Origin: 2-01-FULL-49-22 sp036507655
Lineage (GTDB): Bacteria; Patescibacteriota; Saccharimonadia; Saccharimonadales; UBA10212
DNA: 23,458 nucleotides
Reading direction: 5' to 3'
NCBI GenBank assembly: GCA_036507655.1
Contig: DATCIS010000031.1
Span: 1-23,458 of the forward strand
The stretch's first letter is position 1. Every line of letters begins with the position of its first letter. The translations under genes and the position numbers were made by a program. The notes beneath the pieces were generated by a model. That model was given only the letters and a program-made list of their open reading frames with translations. It ran no database searches and had not been told where the DNA came from. This document shows, in pieces, positions 7,530-13,478 of the stretch.

Positions 7530-9704
7530 ATAGAAATCATCATCCTTATTCTCGCCAATATCGCTATTTTCTTAATTGGCCTATTTACGCTGAGCAAAAA
7601 CGTTCGCAGCGCGACTAATATTATTTTTGCTATTTTGTGCCTGGCCTTAATCGGCTGGACCACCGCCAATTATTTTTCGGTCACTCTTGAAGATTCCGAC
7701 CAGATATTTAATTCTATAAAGGTCATATTTGCATTTGTGGTATTGCAGAATATGGCCTTCTTCCTGTTCGTTAGTATTTTTCCGTCGGTACGCAGTAATT
7801 TAAATAAGTTACCGACACGCACCTATATCTATCTAAGCCTAGCTATAGGTATTCTGGCGCTTTTTGGTGTTTATTTCAAAGGTTACGAATACAGCACGGA
7901 TGGCGAGTTCAAGCTATTGGCGGCCCCGCCAATCGGTGTTTTTATGCTCCACGCCGCCTTCTCCATAGGTTGGGGTGTTAAACGGCTAATTTCGCGCTAC
8001 CGGGTCGCCGCTGGCGTATTGCGCAACCAGCTCCTCTACCTGATTACTGCCAGCATTCTTCTGCTAGTGTTAGTTCCTTTGACTAACTTCCTGTTGCCGA
8101 TAGCTTTCAAGAATAACACTTTTATCAGCCTAAGCCCGATTTATACTTTCCTGTTCGCCAGCATTATCGCCTACGCTATTGTCCGCCAAAAACTGTTCGA
8201 CATCCGGCTGGTGGTAGCCCGTTCTGCAGCCTACGCTTTAGTACTTGCTACTCTTGGCGTTATTTACGGAGGCCTAGTTTTCAGTGTTTCTCGGATTATC
8301 TTCAGCGGCTCTGACATTTCAGAGCTAGTACGGCAAGCAATCAATGTAATTTTTGCCCTCTTTTTGGTCTTTTCCATCCAGCCAATTAAGCGCTTCTTTG
8401 ATCGTTATACCAACCGGCTGTTTTATCGTGATGCCTACGATAGCCAAGCCGTCCTGGATGAAATCAACGCATTGCTTACCAGCCAGATATCTTTGAAGAT
8501 TATTACCCATGACTCACTAAGAATAGTCTGTCACAACCTTAAGGTTAATGGCGGGCATTTTTTGGTGATGGAAAAAGCCTCTATCTACCGTACTGCCAGC
8601 TATGGGCAATTGCCTGAGTCAATCACCTTTGTGCATCCAGAAGACCTCAAGCTGTTTAAGAAAAACATGATTTTTGTAGACAACCTAACGCGTGGAGAGG
8701 CTAAAGAATTTTTAGATAAACACGGTTTGAGCGTGATACTCAGACTGGTTACCCAAGATGGGGTGGTTGGATACATATTTCTGAGCGGTAAACAAAGCGG
8801 CAATATTTACTCCCAACAGGACATAGACCTACTCGGTATTCTATCGGACGAGTTGGCCATAGCAGTCCAAAATGCCCGGGCGTTTGAAGAAATACAGCAA
8901 TTTAACATCACTTTGCAACAAAAGATAGACGAGGCTACCAGGGAATTGAGGCGGGTAAATACCCGGTTGAGAGAGCTTGATAAAACTAAAGATGAGTTTA
9001 TTAGTATGGCCAGCCATCAGCTGAGAACTCCTTTGACGGCTGTAAAGGGGTACTTGAGCATGGTGCTTGATGGCGATACCGGCCCGGTCAAGAAGAGCCA
9101 AAAGGAGATGGTACAGAAGGCCTTTAGCGGGGCCCAGAGAATGGTCTATCTGATTGGCGATATGCTGAATGTGTCGCGTCTTCAGACCGGCAAGTTCGTG
9201 ATAGAAAATCATCCAACAAATTTGGCGGACTTGGTGGAAGGCGAGATAGCCCAACTACAAGAAACAGCCGCCGCCCGTAACCTTAAACTCGTCTATCACA
9301 GACCGGATAAGTTTCCTGATCTTAACTTGGATGAAACCAAAATACGTCAGGTGGTTATGAACTTTATAGACAACGCCATATTTTACACTCCATCTGGTGG
9401 AAGTGTGACAACTGAATTAACCGCCTCAGAGGGGGAAGCGCGGTTTACCGTAACCGATACTGGTATTGGAATACCAGCTGCTGTCCAACACCGTCTGTTT
9501 AGCAAATTTTATCGCGCCGACAACGCTAGGAAGATGCGGCCAGACGGCACAGGGTTAGGGCTTTTCATGGCCAAGAAGGCTATAGCAGCTCAGGGTGGAG
9601 CAACTATCTTCAAAAGCACAGAAGGCAAGGGGAGTACGTTCGGCTTCAGCTTTCCCCTTAAAAAATCATCCTCACAACATGAAGTTGCGGCGTTAAAAAC
9701 ATAA
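7530..9704 (+). CDS. Membrane-bound sensor histidine kinase (7TM-type sensor, GAF, HisKA, HATPase)
   Basis: About nine hydrophobic segments fill the first 300 residues. A GAF-like domain, a coiled coil (QQKIDEATRELRRVNTRLRELD) and the kinase core follow: H-box FISMASHQLRTPLTAVKGYL, N-box NFIDNAIFYTP, G1 DTGIGIP, and G2 GTGLGLF. All catalytic motifs are intact. The start is unusual. No ATG, GTG or TTG begins the frame before a TTG at 7635, which would remove the first transmembrane helix. The family-like N-terminus EIIILILANIAIFLIGLF starts at 7533 instead. I place the start at ATA 7530, which has AAGGGGGG seven bases upstream; a stop (TAA 7524) closes the frame before it. This gives 724 residues. 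It probably phosphorylates a separate receiver; the stand-alone one at 3290-3652 is a candidate. Confidence 0.85.
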   Translation: MEIIILILANIAIFLIGLFTLSKNVRSATNIIFAILCLALIGWTTANYFSVTLEDSDQIFNSIKVIFAFVVLQNMAFFLFVSIFPSVRSNLNKLPTRTYIYLSLAIGILALFGVYFKGYEYSTDGEFKLLAAPPIGVFMLHAAFSIGWGVKRLISRYRVAAGVLRNQLLYLITASILLLVLVPLTNFLLPIAFKNNTFISLSPIYTFLFASIIAYAIVRQKLFDIRLVVARSAAYALVLATLGVIYGGLVFSVSRIIFSGSDISELVRQAINVIFALFLVFSIQPIKRFFDRYTNRLFYRDAYDSQAVLDEINALLTSQISLKIITHDSLRIVCHNLKVNGGHFLVMEKASIYRTASYGQLPESITFVHPEDLKLFKKNMIFVDNLTRGEAKEFLDKHGLSVILRLVTQDGVVGYIFLSGKQSGNIYSQQDIDLLGILSDELAIAVQNARAFEEIQQFNITLQQKIDEATRELRRVNTRLRELDKTKDEFISMASHQLRTPLTAVKGYLSMVLDGDTGPVKKSQKEMVQKAFSGAQRMVYLIGDMLNVSRLQTGKFVIENHPTNLADLVEGEIAQLQETAAARNLKLVYHRPDKFPDLNLDETKIRQVVMNFIDNAIFYTPSGGSVTTELTASEGEARFTVTDTGIGIPAAVQHRLFSKFYRADNARKMRPDGTGLGLFMAKKAIAAQGGATIFKSTEGKGSTFGFSFPLKKSSSQHEVAALKT

Positions 9705-9713
9705 GCGTATAAT
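9685..9713 (+). promoter_or_regulatory. Promoter for the large structured RNA
   Basis: TTGCGG (9685-9690) and TATAAT (9708-9713) are separated by exactly 17 bases. The -35 box lies in the last codons of the kinase gene. The predicted start is near 9720, and no convincing protein-coding gene follows for about 1 kb, so this promoter should drive a non-coding transcript. Confidence 0.65.
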
Positions 9714-9719
9714 CCAGAC

Positions 9720-10407
9720 TGGTTGAGTTCTCCTTGACCGCCTTCATCATAGACTCGCAAATGGTGACGATGGTAAGGGATGACGCTCCCGCAGCTTAAA
9801 AAAAGATTGCTAAGCTACGCGGCCCTATTGGCCATACCCGGGTTGTCTCAGGTCTGGTCTGACGGCGTAGTCCTAGGAACTGAAGAGTGTCTCCCTGTGG
9901 GCTATTGGCTTGAGGCAACATCTGTTGGCACTGGTTCGCGTATCTATATGTGCCAGGTGCCAACTGCCGCGTTAACTCGCGGCTCCCTCCAACCGGCCGG
10001 TGGCCGGCAGATTCAAGCGACTTCTGCCCCCGAAACACTGCTGTCGACTCGCTTGAGTGATTCTGCCGGCTACTCGGCCACTAGTCTCAAACCTCTCTGC
10101 TTAGCTAAGAGCTTGGGCCAGTGCCGCCGGGTTGGTTCTCCCCTTTCCCCGCCGCACACGGCCCACCAGTGGTCGCCCCACTTCTCTTCCCCTGACTGGG
10201 GCGATCCGGGAGCCGAGCGGTAGGTTTCGCATCGGGACAGCCGCTCGGCTCCCCCCCAATGATTGGTGACCGTGCAGGTCTGCAAAATGCCGATCTGTGC
10301 CGCTAAAAAGTCCCCACGGGGCAAGAATCTTTTTTAAGCTCACCCTCGCTCCAACTTGTAGAGCACACTTCGCTCTCGTTGTCGCAGCGAGGGTTCTTCA
10401 TTTTATA
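9720..10407 (+). ncRNA. Candidate large structured RNA (about 690 nt), family not recognised
   Basis: This stretch has no credible gene but an exceptional density of complementary segments. An outer stem joins AGCTTAAAAAAAGATT (9793-9808) to AATCTTTTTTAAGCT (10326-10340), with one bulged A. Inside are: CTACGC/GCGTAG; TTGGCAC/GTGCCAA; GCCGCG/CGCGGC; a long arm in which GCCGGCAGA and TCAAGCGA pair with TCGCTTGA and TCTGCCGGC; TCGCCCCA/TGGGGCGA; and a 13-bp GC-rich stem GGGAGCCGAGCGG/CCGCTCGGCTCCC. A promoter precedes it and a terminator-like hairpin follows at 10342-10394. I do not see the conserved cores of RNase P RNA, SRP RNA, rRNA or group I/II introns. The strand is chosen from the promoter; the opposite strand would fold almost as well. 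A non-autonomous element with 15-bp terminal repeats is an alternative. Confidence 0.55.
10342..10407 (+). terminator. Hairpin terminator at the end of the large RNA
   Basis: ACCCTCGCT (10342-10350) pairs with AGCGAGGGT (10386-10394), enclosing a small inner GAGC/GCTC hairpin. TCTTCATTTTAT follows. The stem is strong but the T-tract is interrupted, so efficiency is uncertain. Confidence 0.45.
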
Positions 10408-10459
10408 ATCTTTACAATCTCCAATATTTGCGTTTAGGCATATAAAGCTGAATAATATC

Positions 10460-10488
10460 TTGACTTTTTTGGCTTATTGTGGTAATGT
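10460..10488 (+). promoter_or_regulatory. Promoter TTGACT-17-TAATGT
   Basis: TTGACT (10460-10465) is followed after exactly 17 bases by TAATGT (10483-10488), with TGG just upstream as an extended -10. The start would be near 10495. It faces the GC-rich cassette but first meets a hairpin and T-run at 10576-10618. Confidence 0.6.
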
Positions 10489-10494
10489 TTATAC

Positions 10495-10622
10495 GTCCTG
10501 ATGACATCAGTGGAGTTCACAGGGTGTTATTTGACAAATGAGAAAAAAGTTTGAATCCAAAAATTGGAAGCAAACTAGATAGTTATGGGGTTTTAAATCC
10601 CATAACCGACTATCAATTTTTT
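10495..10622 (+). ncRNA. Short leader or small RNA ending in an intrinsic terminator
   Basis: From the predicted start the transcript contains a CTGATG-A-CATCAG dyad and a two-part hairpin in which GTTTG pairs with CAAAC and TCCAA with TTGGA. A terminator hairpin follows, GATAG-TTATGGG with CCCATAA-CCGA-CTATC (10577-10612), then AA and six T. No open frame of note is present. It may be a stand-alone small RNA of about 125 nt or an attenuating leader for the secreted-protein gene downstream. The left 16-bp cassette repeat overlaps the 5' arm of the terminator. Confidence 0.45.
10571..10586 (+). repeat. Left 16-bp inverted repeat of the GC-rich cassette
   Basis: CAAACTAGATAGTTAT is the exact reverse complement of 12053-12068. 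The pair brackets about 1.5 kb whose core is visibly more GC-rich than the flanks. Pairing stops at the next base on both sides, and I see no target-site duplication. Confidence 0.7.
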
Positions 10623-10633
10623 ATACGGCTTCA

Positions 10634-10767
10634 CCAGGCTACCCTGGACATGGCGCTTTGGAGACGACTCTTTCGTCTCCAGTGTGTCATGCCCATGATG
10701 GGCTAGACCTGGCGGGCCGTAGGGCCCTACGGCCCGCCAGATCCCTACAACCACCAGGGAGGTGGTT
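10634..10767 (+). promoter_or_regulatory. Structured leader with ribosome-binding site inside a hairpin
   Basis: Five dyads follow one another: CCAGG/CCTGG (10634-10647); an 8-bp stem GGAGACGA/TCGTCTCC (10660-10680); GCCCATGATGGGC (10691-10703); a perfect 32-nt palindrome centred on GGGCCC (10709-10740); and AACCACC/GGTGGTT (10749-10767). The last one encloses the Shine-Dalgarno sequence GGGAGG of the gene starting at 10771, so the folded RNA should hide the ribosome site. No known riboswitch was recognised. Confidence 0.55.
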
Positions 10768-10770
10768 TAA

Positions 10771-11835
10771 ATGCTGAAGAAGCTAGGGGCCGCCATCCTG
10801 ATGGTGGTCACAAGCTTCGCGGTGCTTGGCACCTCGGGTGCCATCGCCGCACCGGCGGACAACCCGCCGGCGCGGGTTGTACCTGGTTCACCCAGCCTGA
10901 CCACAACGGTCATCGGTGCCAAGGCCTCGGCCAGCGACATCGCGACCGGCCAAGTCGTCGTACTCGCCGACATGTTCGTCAAGGCGAGCGTCAAGACCAG
11001 CTCTTCCCGGTGCTACTGGACAAAGGGTGGATTCTGGAACTCGGGCAGGGGCCTAAATGGTCACCCCCGCAGCTTCTGGGATCAAGTTCCCGGGAAGCTC
11101 TGTCCGTCCAAGAAGTCAAAGAGCGGCTGGGTCAAAGTTGCGGGCGGAACATCCGGCCGCAACTGCGGGAACGTCGCTTCTTCCAAGAAGCCGCCGTTCC
11201 GCGTGGTGGCCGGCAAGGTCTTGATGGTCCGCTCGTTCGCGAGCGTGCGCATCAAGCTCCATGCCCAGGTTAAGGTCGCGGTCAGCTGCGACAGCGGTGT
11301 TGCAAAGGCGTACGGTGAGGGCTCGGGCGAAGCCTGGGTCATCATCTCGCTGAAGCAGTACGTGCAGGCCAGGGGAGAGGTCGAAAACGGCCTCTTTATC
11401 AGTGCGGTCGGTCAGGCAACGGCACAGGCGAGTGCAAGGGCGGAATGCTCTGTTCCGCCTCCACCTCCGTCTCCGCCGGCGCCACAGCCACCGGCTCCCC
11501 AGCCGCCTCCGCCGCCGAGCCCACCTCCACCTCCACCTCCGCCGCCGGCCAACCGGCCGCCGACGGTATCCATCGTCGGACCTCAGCACGTCTACGTCGG
11601 CGGGACGGTAACCTACTGCGTCACCGCCTCTGATCCCGACGGCGACACACTGACGTACTCGTTCACCACGAACTACGGCAGCGTCGTCGGTAACGGCAAC
11701 TGCTACACCTACCAGGCACCACAGACCCCTGGTGAAGGGGTGACCGTCACTGTCACAGTTAATGATGGGAAGGGCGGACTCGCCTCGGCGACCACAGCCG
11801 CCTTCCCGGTTGTCAAGGACGACTTTGGCGGTTAA
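10771..11835 (+). CDS. Secreted protein with proline-rich linker and PKD/cadherin-like domain
   Basis: The protein has 354 residues. Residues 1-27 are a classical signal peptide (MLKK, hydrophobic core, AIAA-PAD). Residues about 28-226 form an unrecognised extracellular region with several cysteines and the tract RCYWTKGGFWNSGRG. Residues about 229-263 are almost entirely proline with Ser, Ala and Gln. The rest is one Ig-like domain with SIVGPQHVYVGGTVTYCVTASDPDGDTLTYSF, whose DPDGD turn is typical of PKD/cadherin-type folds. No sortase motif or membrane anchor follows. Base composition is much more GC-rich than the neighbours, and codons end mainly in G or C, suggesting transfer. ATG 10771 is chosen for GGAGG eight bases upstream and the signal peptide. 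Function unknown; perhaps a surface or contact protein. Confidence 0.8.
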   Translation: MLKKLGAAILMVVTSFAVLGTSGAIAAPADNPPARVVPGSPSLTTTVIGAKASASDIATGQVVVLADMFVKASVKTSSSRCYWTKGGFWNSGRGLNGHPRSFWDQVPGKLCPSKKSKSGWVKVAGGTSGRNCGNVASSKKPPFRVVAGKVLMVRSFASVRIKLHAQVKVAVSCDSGVAKAYGEGSGEAWVIISLKQYVQARGEVENGLFISAVGQATAQASARAECSVPPPPPSPPAPQPPAPQPPPPPSPPPPPPPPPANRPPTVSIVGPQHVYVGGTVTYCVTASDPDGDTLTYSFTTNYGSVVGNGNCYTYQAPQTPGEGVTVTVTVNDGKGGLASATTAAFPVVKDDFGG

Positions 11836-11855
11836 ATCCGTTCCGTAACCAAGAT

Positions 11856-12033
11856 CTAGGCCGACAAGGCCTAGCTGGGGGAGGAGGGGGGTGGCCGCCA
11901 CCGGGCCATTAACATACCGGTGGACACGGTAGTCGGTTGGAGCACCTTCTTTTCCCCTAGGTGCTCCACCGGCTGCCGGAAAACTCCTTTTGTTGAGCTG
12001 AAAAGCTCCAAAGGTCGAAGATTTCCGGCAGCC
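11856..12033 (+). repeat. Array of four hairpins after the GC-rich gene
   Basis: The 270 bases between the two secreted-protein genes hold CTAGGCC/GGCCTAG (11856-11874), CCACCGG/CCGGTGG (11898-11923), a 9-bp stem GGAGCACCT/AGGTGCTCC (11939-11967) and a 12-bp stem GGCTGCCGGAAA/TTTCCGGCAGCC (11971-12033). The last encloses GAGCT-GAAA-AGCTC. None is followed by a clear T-run. They could be RNA 3' ends, protein-binding sites or recombination structures. Confidence 0.55.
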
Positions 12034-12052
12034 AACTTCAATTTAAAGTCCA

Positions 12053-12068
12053 ATAACTATCTAGTTTG
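12053..12068 (-). repeat. Right 16-bp inverted repeat of the GC-rich cassette
   Basis: ATAACTATCTAGTTTG is the reverse complement of 10571-10586. It lies 40 bases before the start of the sortase-type surface protein, in that gene's leader. Confidence 0.7.
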
Positions 12069-12107
12069 TCAGTTAAGAATAATTACTTAAGAAAGGAGAT
12101 CGAGAAT

Positions 12108-13085
12108 ATGGTCAAGACAATCCTTAAGTTGACCTCCGTAGTATCTGCCCTAGCTGTGATGGCTCTTGCCACCCCTGTTGGTGCTACTTACCCGGGTCAG
12201 ATCGAAGGCGGGAATATTTACCGCATTAAAAACCTAACAAAAAATGCCGATTTTGCAGATCCGGCCAGCGCTGATGCCTGTAACGAACTGCAATATCGTG
12301 TTCGGATTCACAATCCGGGCCCAAGCCCTATAAACAGCGTATCCGTTAAGGCTACTTTACCTGGCGGTGAGTCTACAACTCACACCTCAACTGTTACTGT
12401 GAGTGCTGTAGATTCTATGCCAGCCAGTACCTCGGATAGCGCGACCGTCCAATTAAGCTCTAGTCAGAGCTTAAGCTATCAGAATGGTAGTACTCAGTTG
12501 CTCGACTCGAATGGCGCGGTCATAAAAGGCCTGCCTGACGGAATCACCCAGGGCGGCGGTGTGAACATCGGCACAGTTGGCGTTTCTATCGACCAAAAAC
12601 GATTTGTCCAGTTCAAGGCTAAGGTTAGTTGTCCGCAACCACCCAAGCCGGAAGTCAAATTCGCTTGCGAGGCTCTAGATGTAAACAAAATCAGTCGTAC
12701 CCGATTTGACTTTACTGCCCGAGCCAGCGTAACCAACGCTACGGTTCAAAGCTACGTCTTTACTGCCAAAGATGCTAACGGCAATGTAGTTGACACTCAA
12801 ACTGTCACTACTTCTGCATTGAGCGCTAACTACATCTTCAACCGAGATGTAGTTGGTACTTACACCATCAGTACAGTGGTTAAGACTAACAAGGGCGATG
12901 CTCCTGTTGGTCCCTGCGTTAAGCAGGTGACCGTGGAGGCTGCGCCGGTAGTTTCCAGTGAAGTTACCGAAACTCCTTCCAAGGAGATTCCTAACACTGG
13001 CGCGGGTGCTATAGCCGGCATATTTGCCGGTGCAAGCGCTCTGGCTGGTGCTGGTCACTACATGTTTCGCCGATACATCGGATAA
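12108..13085 (+). CDS. Secreted surface protein with IPNTG sortase-type anchor
   Basis: The chosen ATG 12108 has a strong AAAGGAG about nine bases upstream and begins a signal peptide ending near TPVGA-TYP; the in-frame extension from 12066 is rejected. The 325-residue protein has two beta-rich, Ser/Thr-rich regions of the DUF11/adhesin kind (YRVRIHNPGPSPINSVSVKA near residue 60; SYVFTAKDANGNVVDTQ near 210). At the C-terminus EIPNTGAGAIAGIFAGASA is followed by a short Arg-containing tail, matching a sortase motif, hydrophobic helix and positive tail. It should be displayed on the cell wall. The sortase is not in this window. Its composition matches the housekeeping genes rather than the GC-rich cassette just upstream. 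Confidence 0.85.
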   Translation: MVKTILKLTSVVSALAVMALATPVGATYPGQIEGGNIYRIKNLTKNADFADPASADACNELQYRVRIHNPGPSPINSVSVKATLPGGESTTHTSTVTVSAVDSMPASTSDSATVQLSSSQSLSYQNGSTQLLDSNGAVIKGLPDGITQGGGVNIGTVGVSIDQKRFVQFKAKVSCPQPPKPEVKFACEALDVNKISRTRFDFTARASVTNATVQSYVFTAKDANGNVVDTQTVTTSALSANYIFNRDVVGTYTISTVVKTNKGDAPVGPCVKQVTVEAAPVVSSEVTETPSKEIPNTGAGAIAGIFAGASALAGAGHYMFRRYIG

Positions 13086-13105
13086 AAAAACCAAAAAACT
13101 TGCTT

Positions 13106-13290
13106 GAGGAGTAAAAGTGGCTCCTCTTGCAAGGAGAGTCCTCGGATGAGGACTCTCCTTGCAGTGCAAACCTGCTTGCACCGAGGTAGTCGAGGTGTGG
13201 ATAACACTTGTGTTATCTGTCAAAGTGTGCTAGCTTGGGTGTAGAGAAGCAAAGACTGACCGCTCTCTCAATGACCGAGGTGGAGTAAAA
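13106..13290 (+). other. Hairpin-rich spacer, possible small RNA
   Basis: Between the surface-protein stop and the next terminator are GAGGAG/CTCCTC, a perfect 15-bp stem with a GGAT loop (13129-13143 with 13148-13162), GTGCAA/TTGCAC (13164-13181) and an 18-nt palindrome built on GATAACAC (13200-13217). TTGTGT-17-TAGCTT (13209-13237) could be a weak promoter for a short transcript ending at the terminator at 13291. No coding frame is convincing. Confidence 0.35.
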
Positions 13291-13315
13291 CCTTCGCAAG
13301 CAGCGAAGGTTTTTT
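13291..13315 (+). terminator. Intrinsic terminator
   Basis: CCTTCGC (13291-13297), a five-base loop and GCGAAGG (13303-13309) are followed by six T. This is a standard terminator that isolates tRNA-Glu from the secreted-protein region. Confidence 0.85.
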
Positions 13316-13325
13316 AGTGCCAAAA

Positions 13326-13334
13326 TGATAAAAT
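13326..13334 (+). promoter_or_regulatory. Extended -10 box for tRNA-Glu (TGATAAAAT)
   Basis: TG, one base, then TAAAAT lies 11 bases before the mature tRNA 5' end. The same extended element is found before uvrD at 16364. Confidence 0.5.
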
Positions 13335-13345
13335 ATCCCTGTTAA

Positions 13346-13421
13346 GGTCCCATCGTCTAGTGGCCTAGGACACCAGGTTTTCATCCTGGCAACGGGGGTT
13401 CAATTCCCCCTGGGATCACCA
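13346..13421 (+). tRNA. tRNA-Glu (anticodon TTC)
   Basis: A complete 76-nt cloverleaf: acceptor GGTCCCA/TGGGATC, anticodon stem CCAGG/CCTGG with loop TTTTCAT (anticodon TTC), T arm with GGTTCAATTCC, and encoded CCA (13419-13421). It has its own promoter and terminator and is a single-gene unit. Confidence 0.96.
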
Positions 13422-13428
13422 CAAAAAT

Positions 13429-13451
13429 GCCGAGCTTTGGCTCGGCTTTTT
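13429..13451 (+). terminator. Terminator after tRNA-Glu
   Basis: GCCGAGC (13429-13435), loop TTTG, GCTCGGC (13440-13446) and five T. It sits immediately before the pgk promoter region. Confidence 0.88.
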
Positions 13452-13478
13452 GTTTATACTATAGGCAAGGATAAATTA

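Noticed and set aside
9780..10223. Plus-strand open frame of 147 codons in the large non-coding region
   Set aside because: Composition is low in typical protein features, no ribosome-binding site precedes it, the opposite strand is equally open, and the whole stretch is made of complementary stems. Best explained as structured RNA.
9720..10407. RNase P RNA, group II intron or rRNA fragment
   Set aside because: I looked for the RNase P GAGGAAAGTCC and ACAGAA..GGCTTA cores, a domain V hairpin and rRNA-like stretches on both strands and found none. A divergent RNase P cannot be fully excluded without a covariance search.
11116..11901. Long minus-strand open frame opposite the GC-rich secreted-protein gene
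   Set aside because: Arg-rich shadow of the proline-rich repeat region; the plus-strand frame has a signal peptide, ribosome site and recognisable domain.
10571..12068. Ordinary insertion sequence
   Set aside because: No transposase gene lies between the repeats and no target-site duplication flanks them.
12675..13223. Minus-strand open frame over the end of the surface-protein gene
   Set aside because: Overlaps the clear plus-strand gene and crosses the hairpin-rich spacer; no ribosome site.
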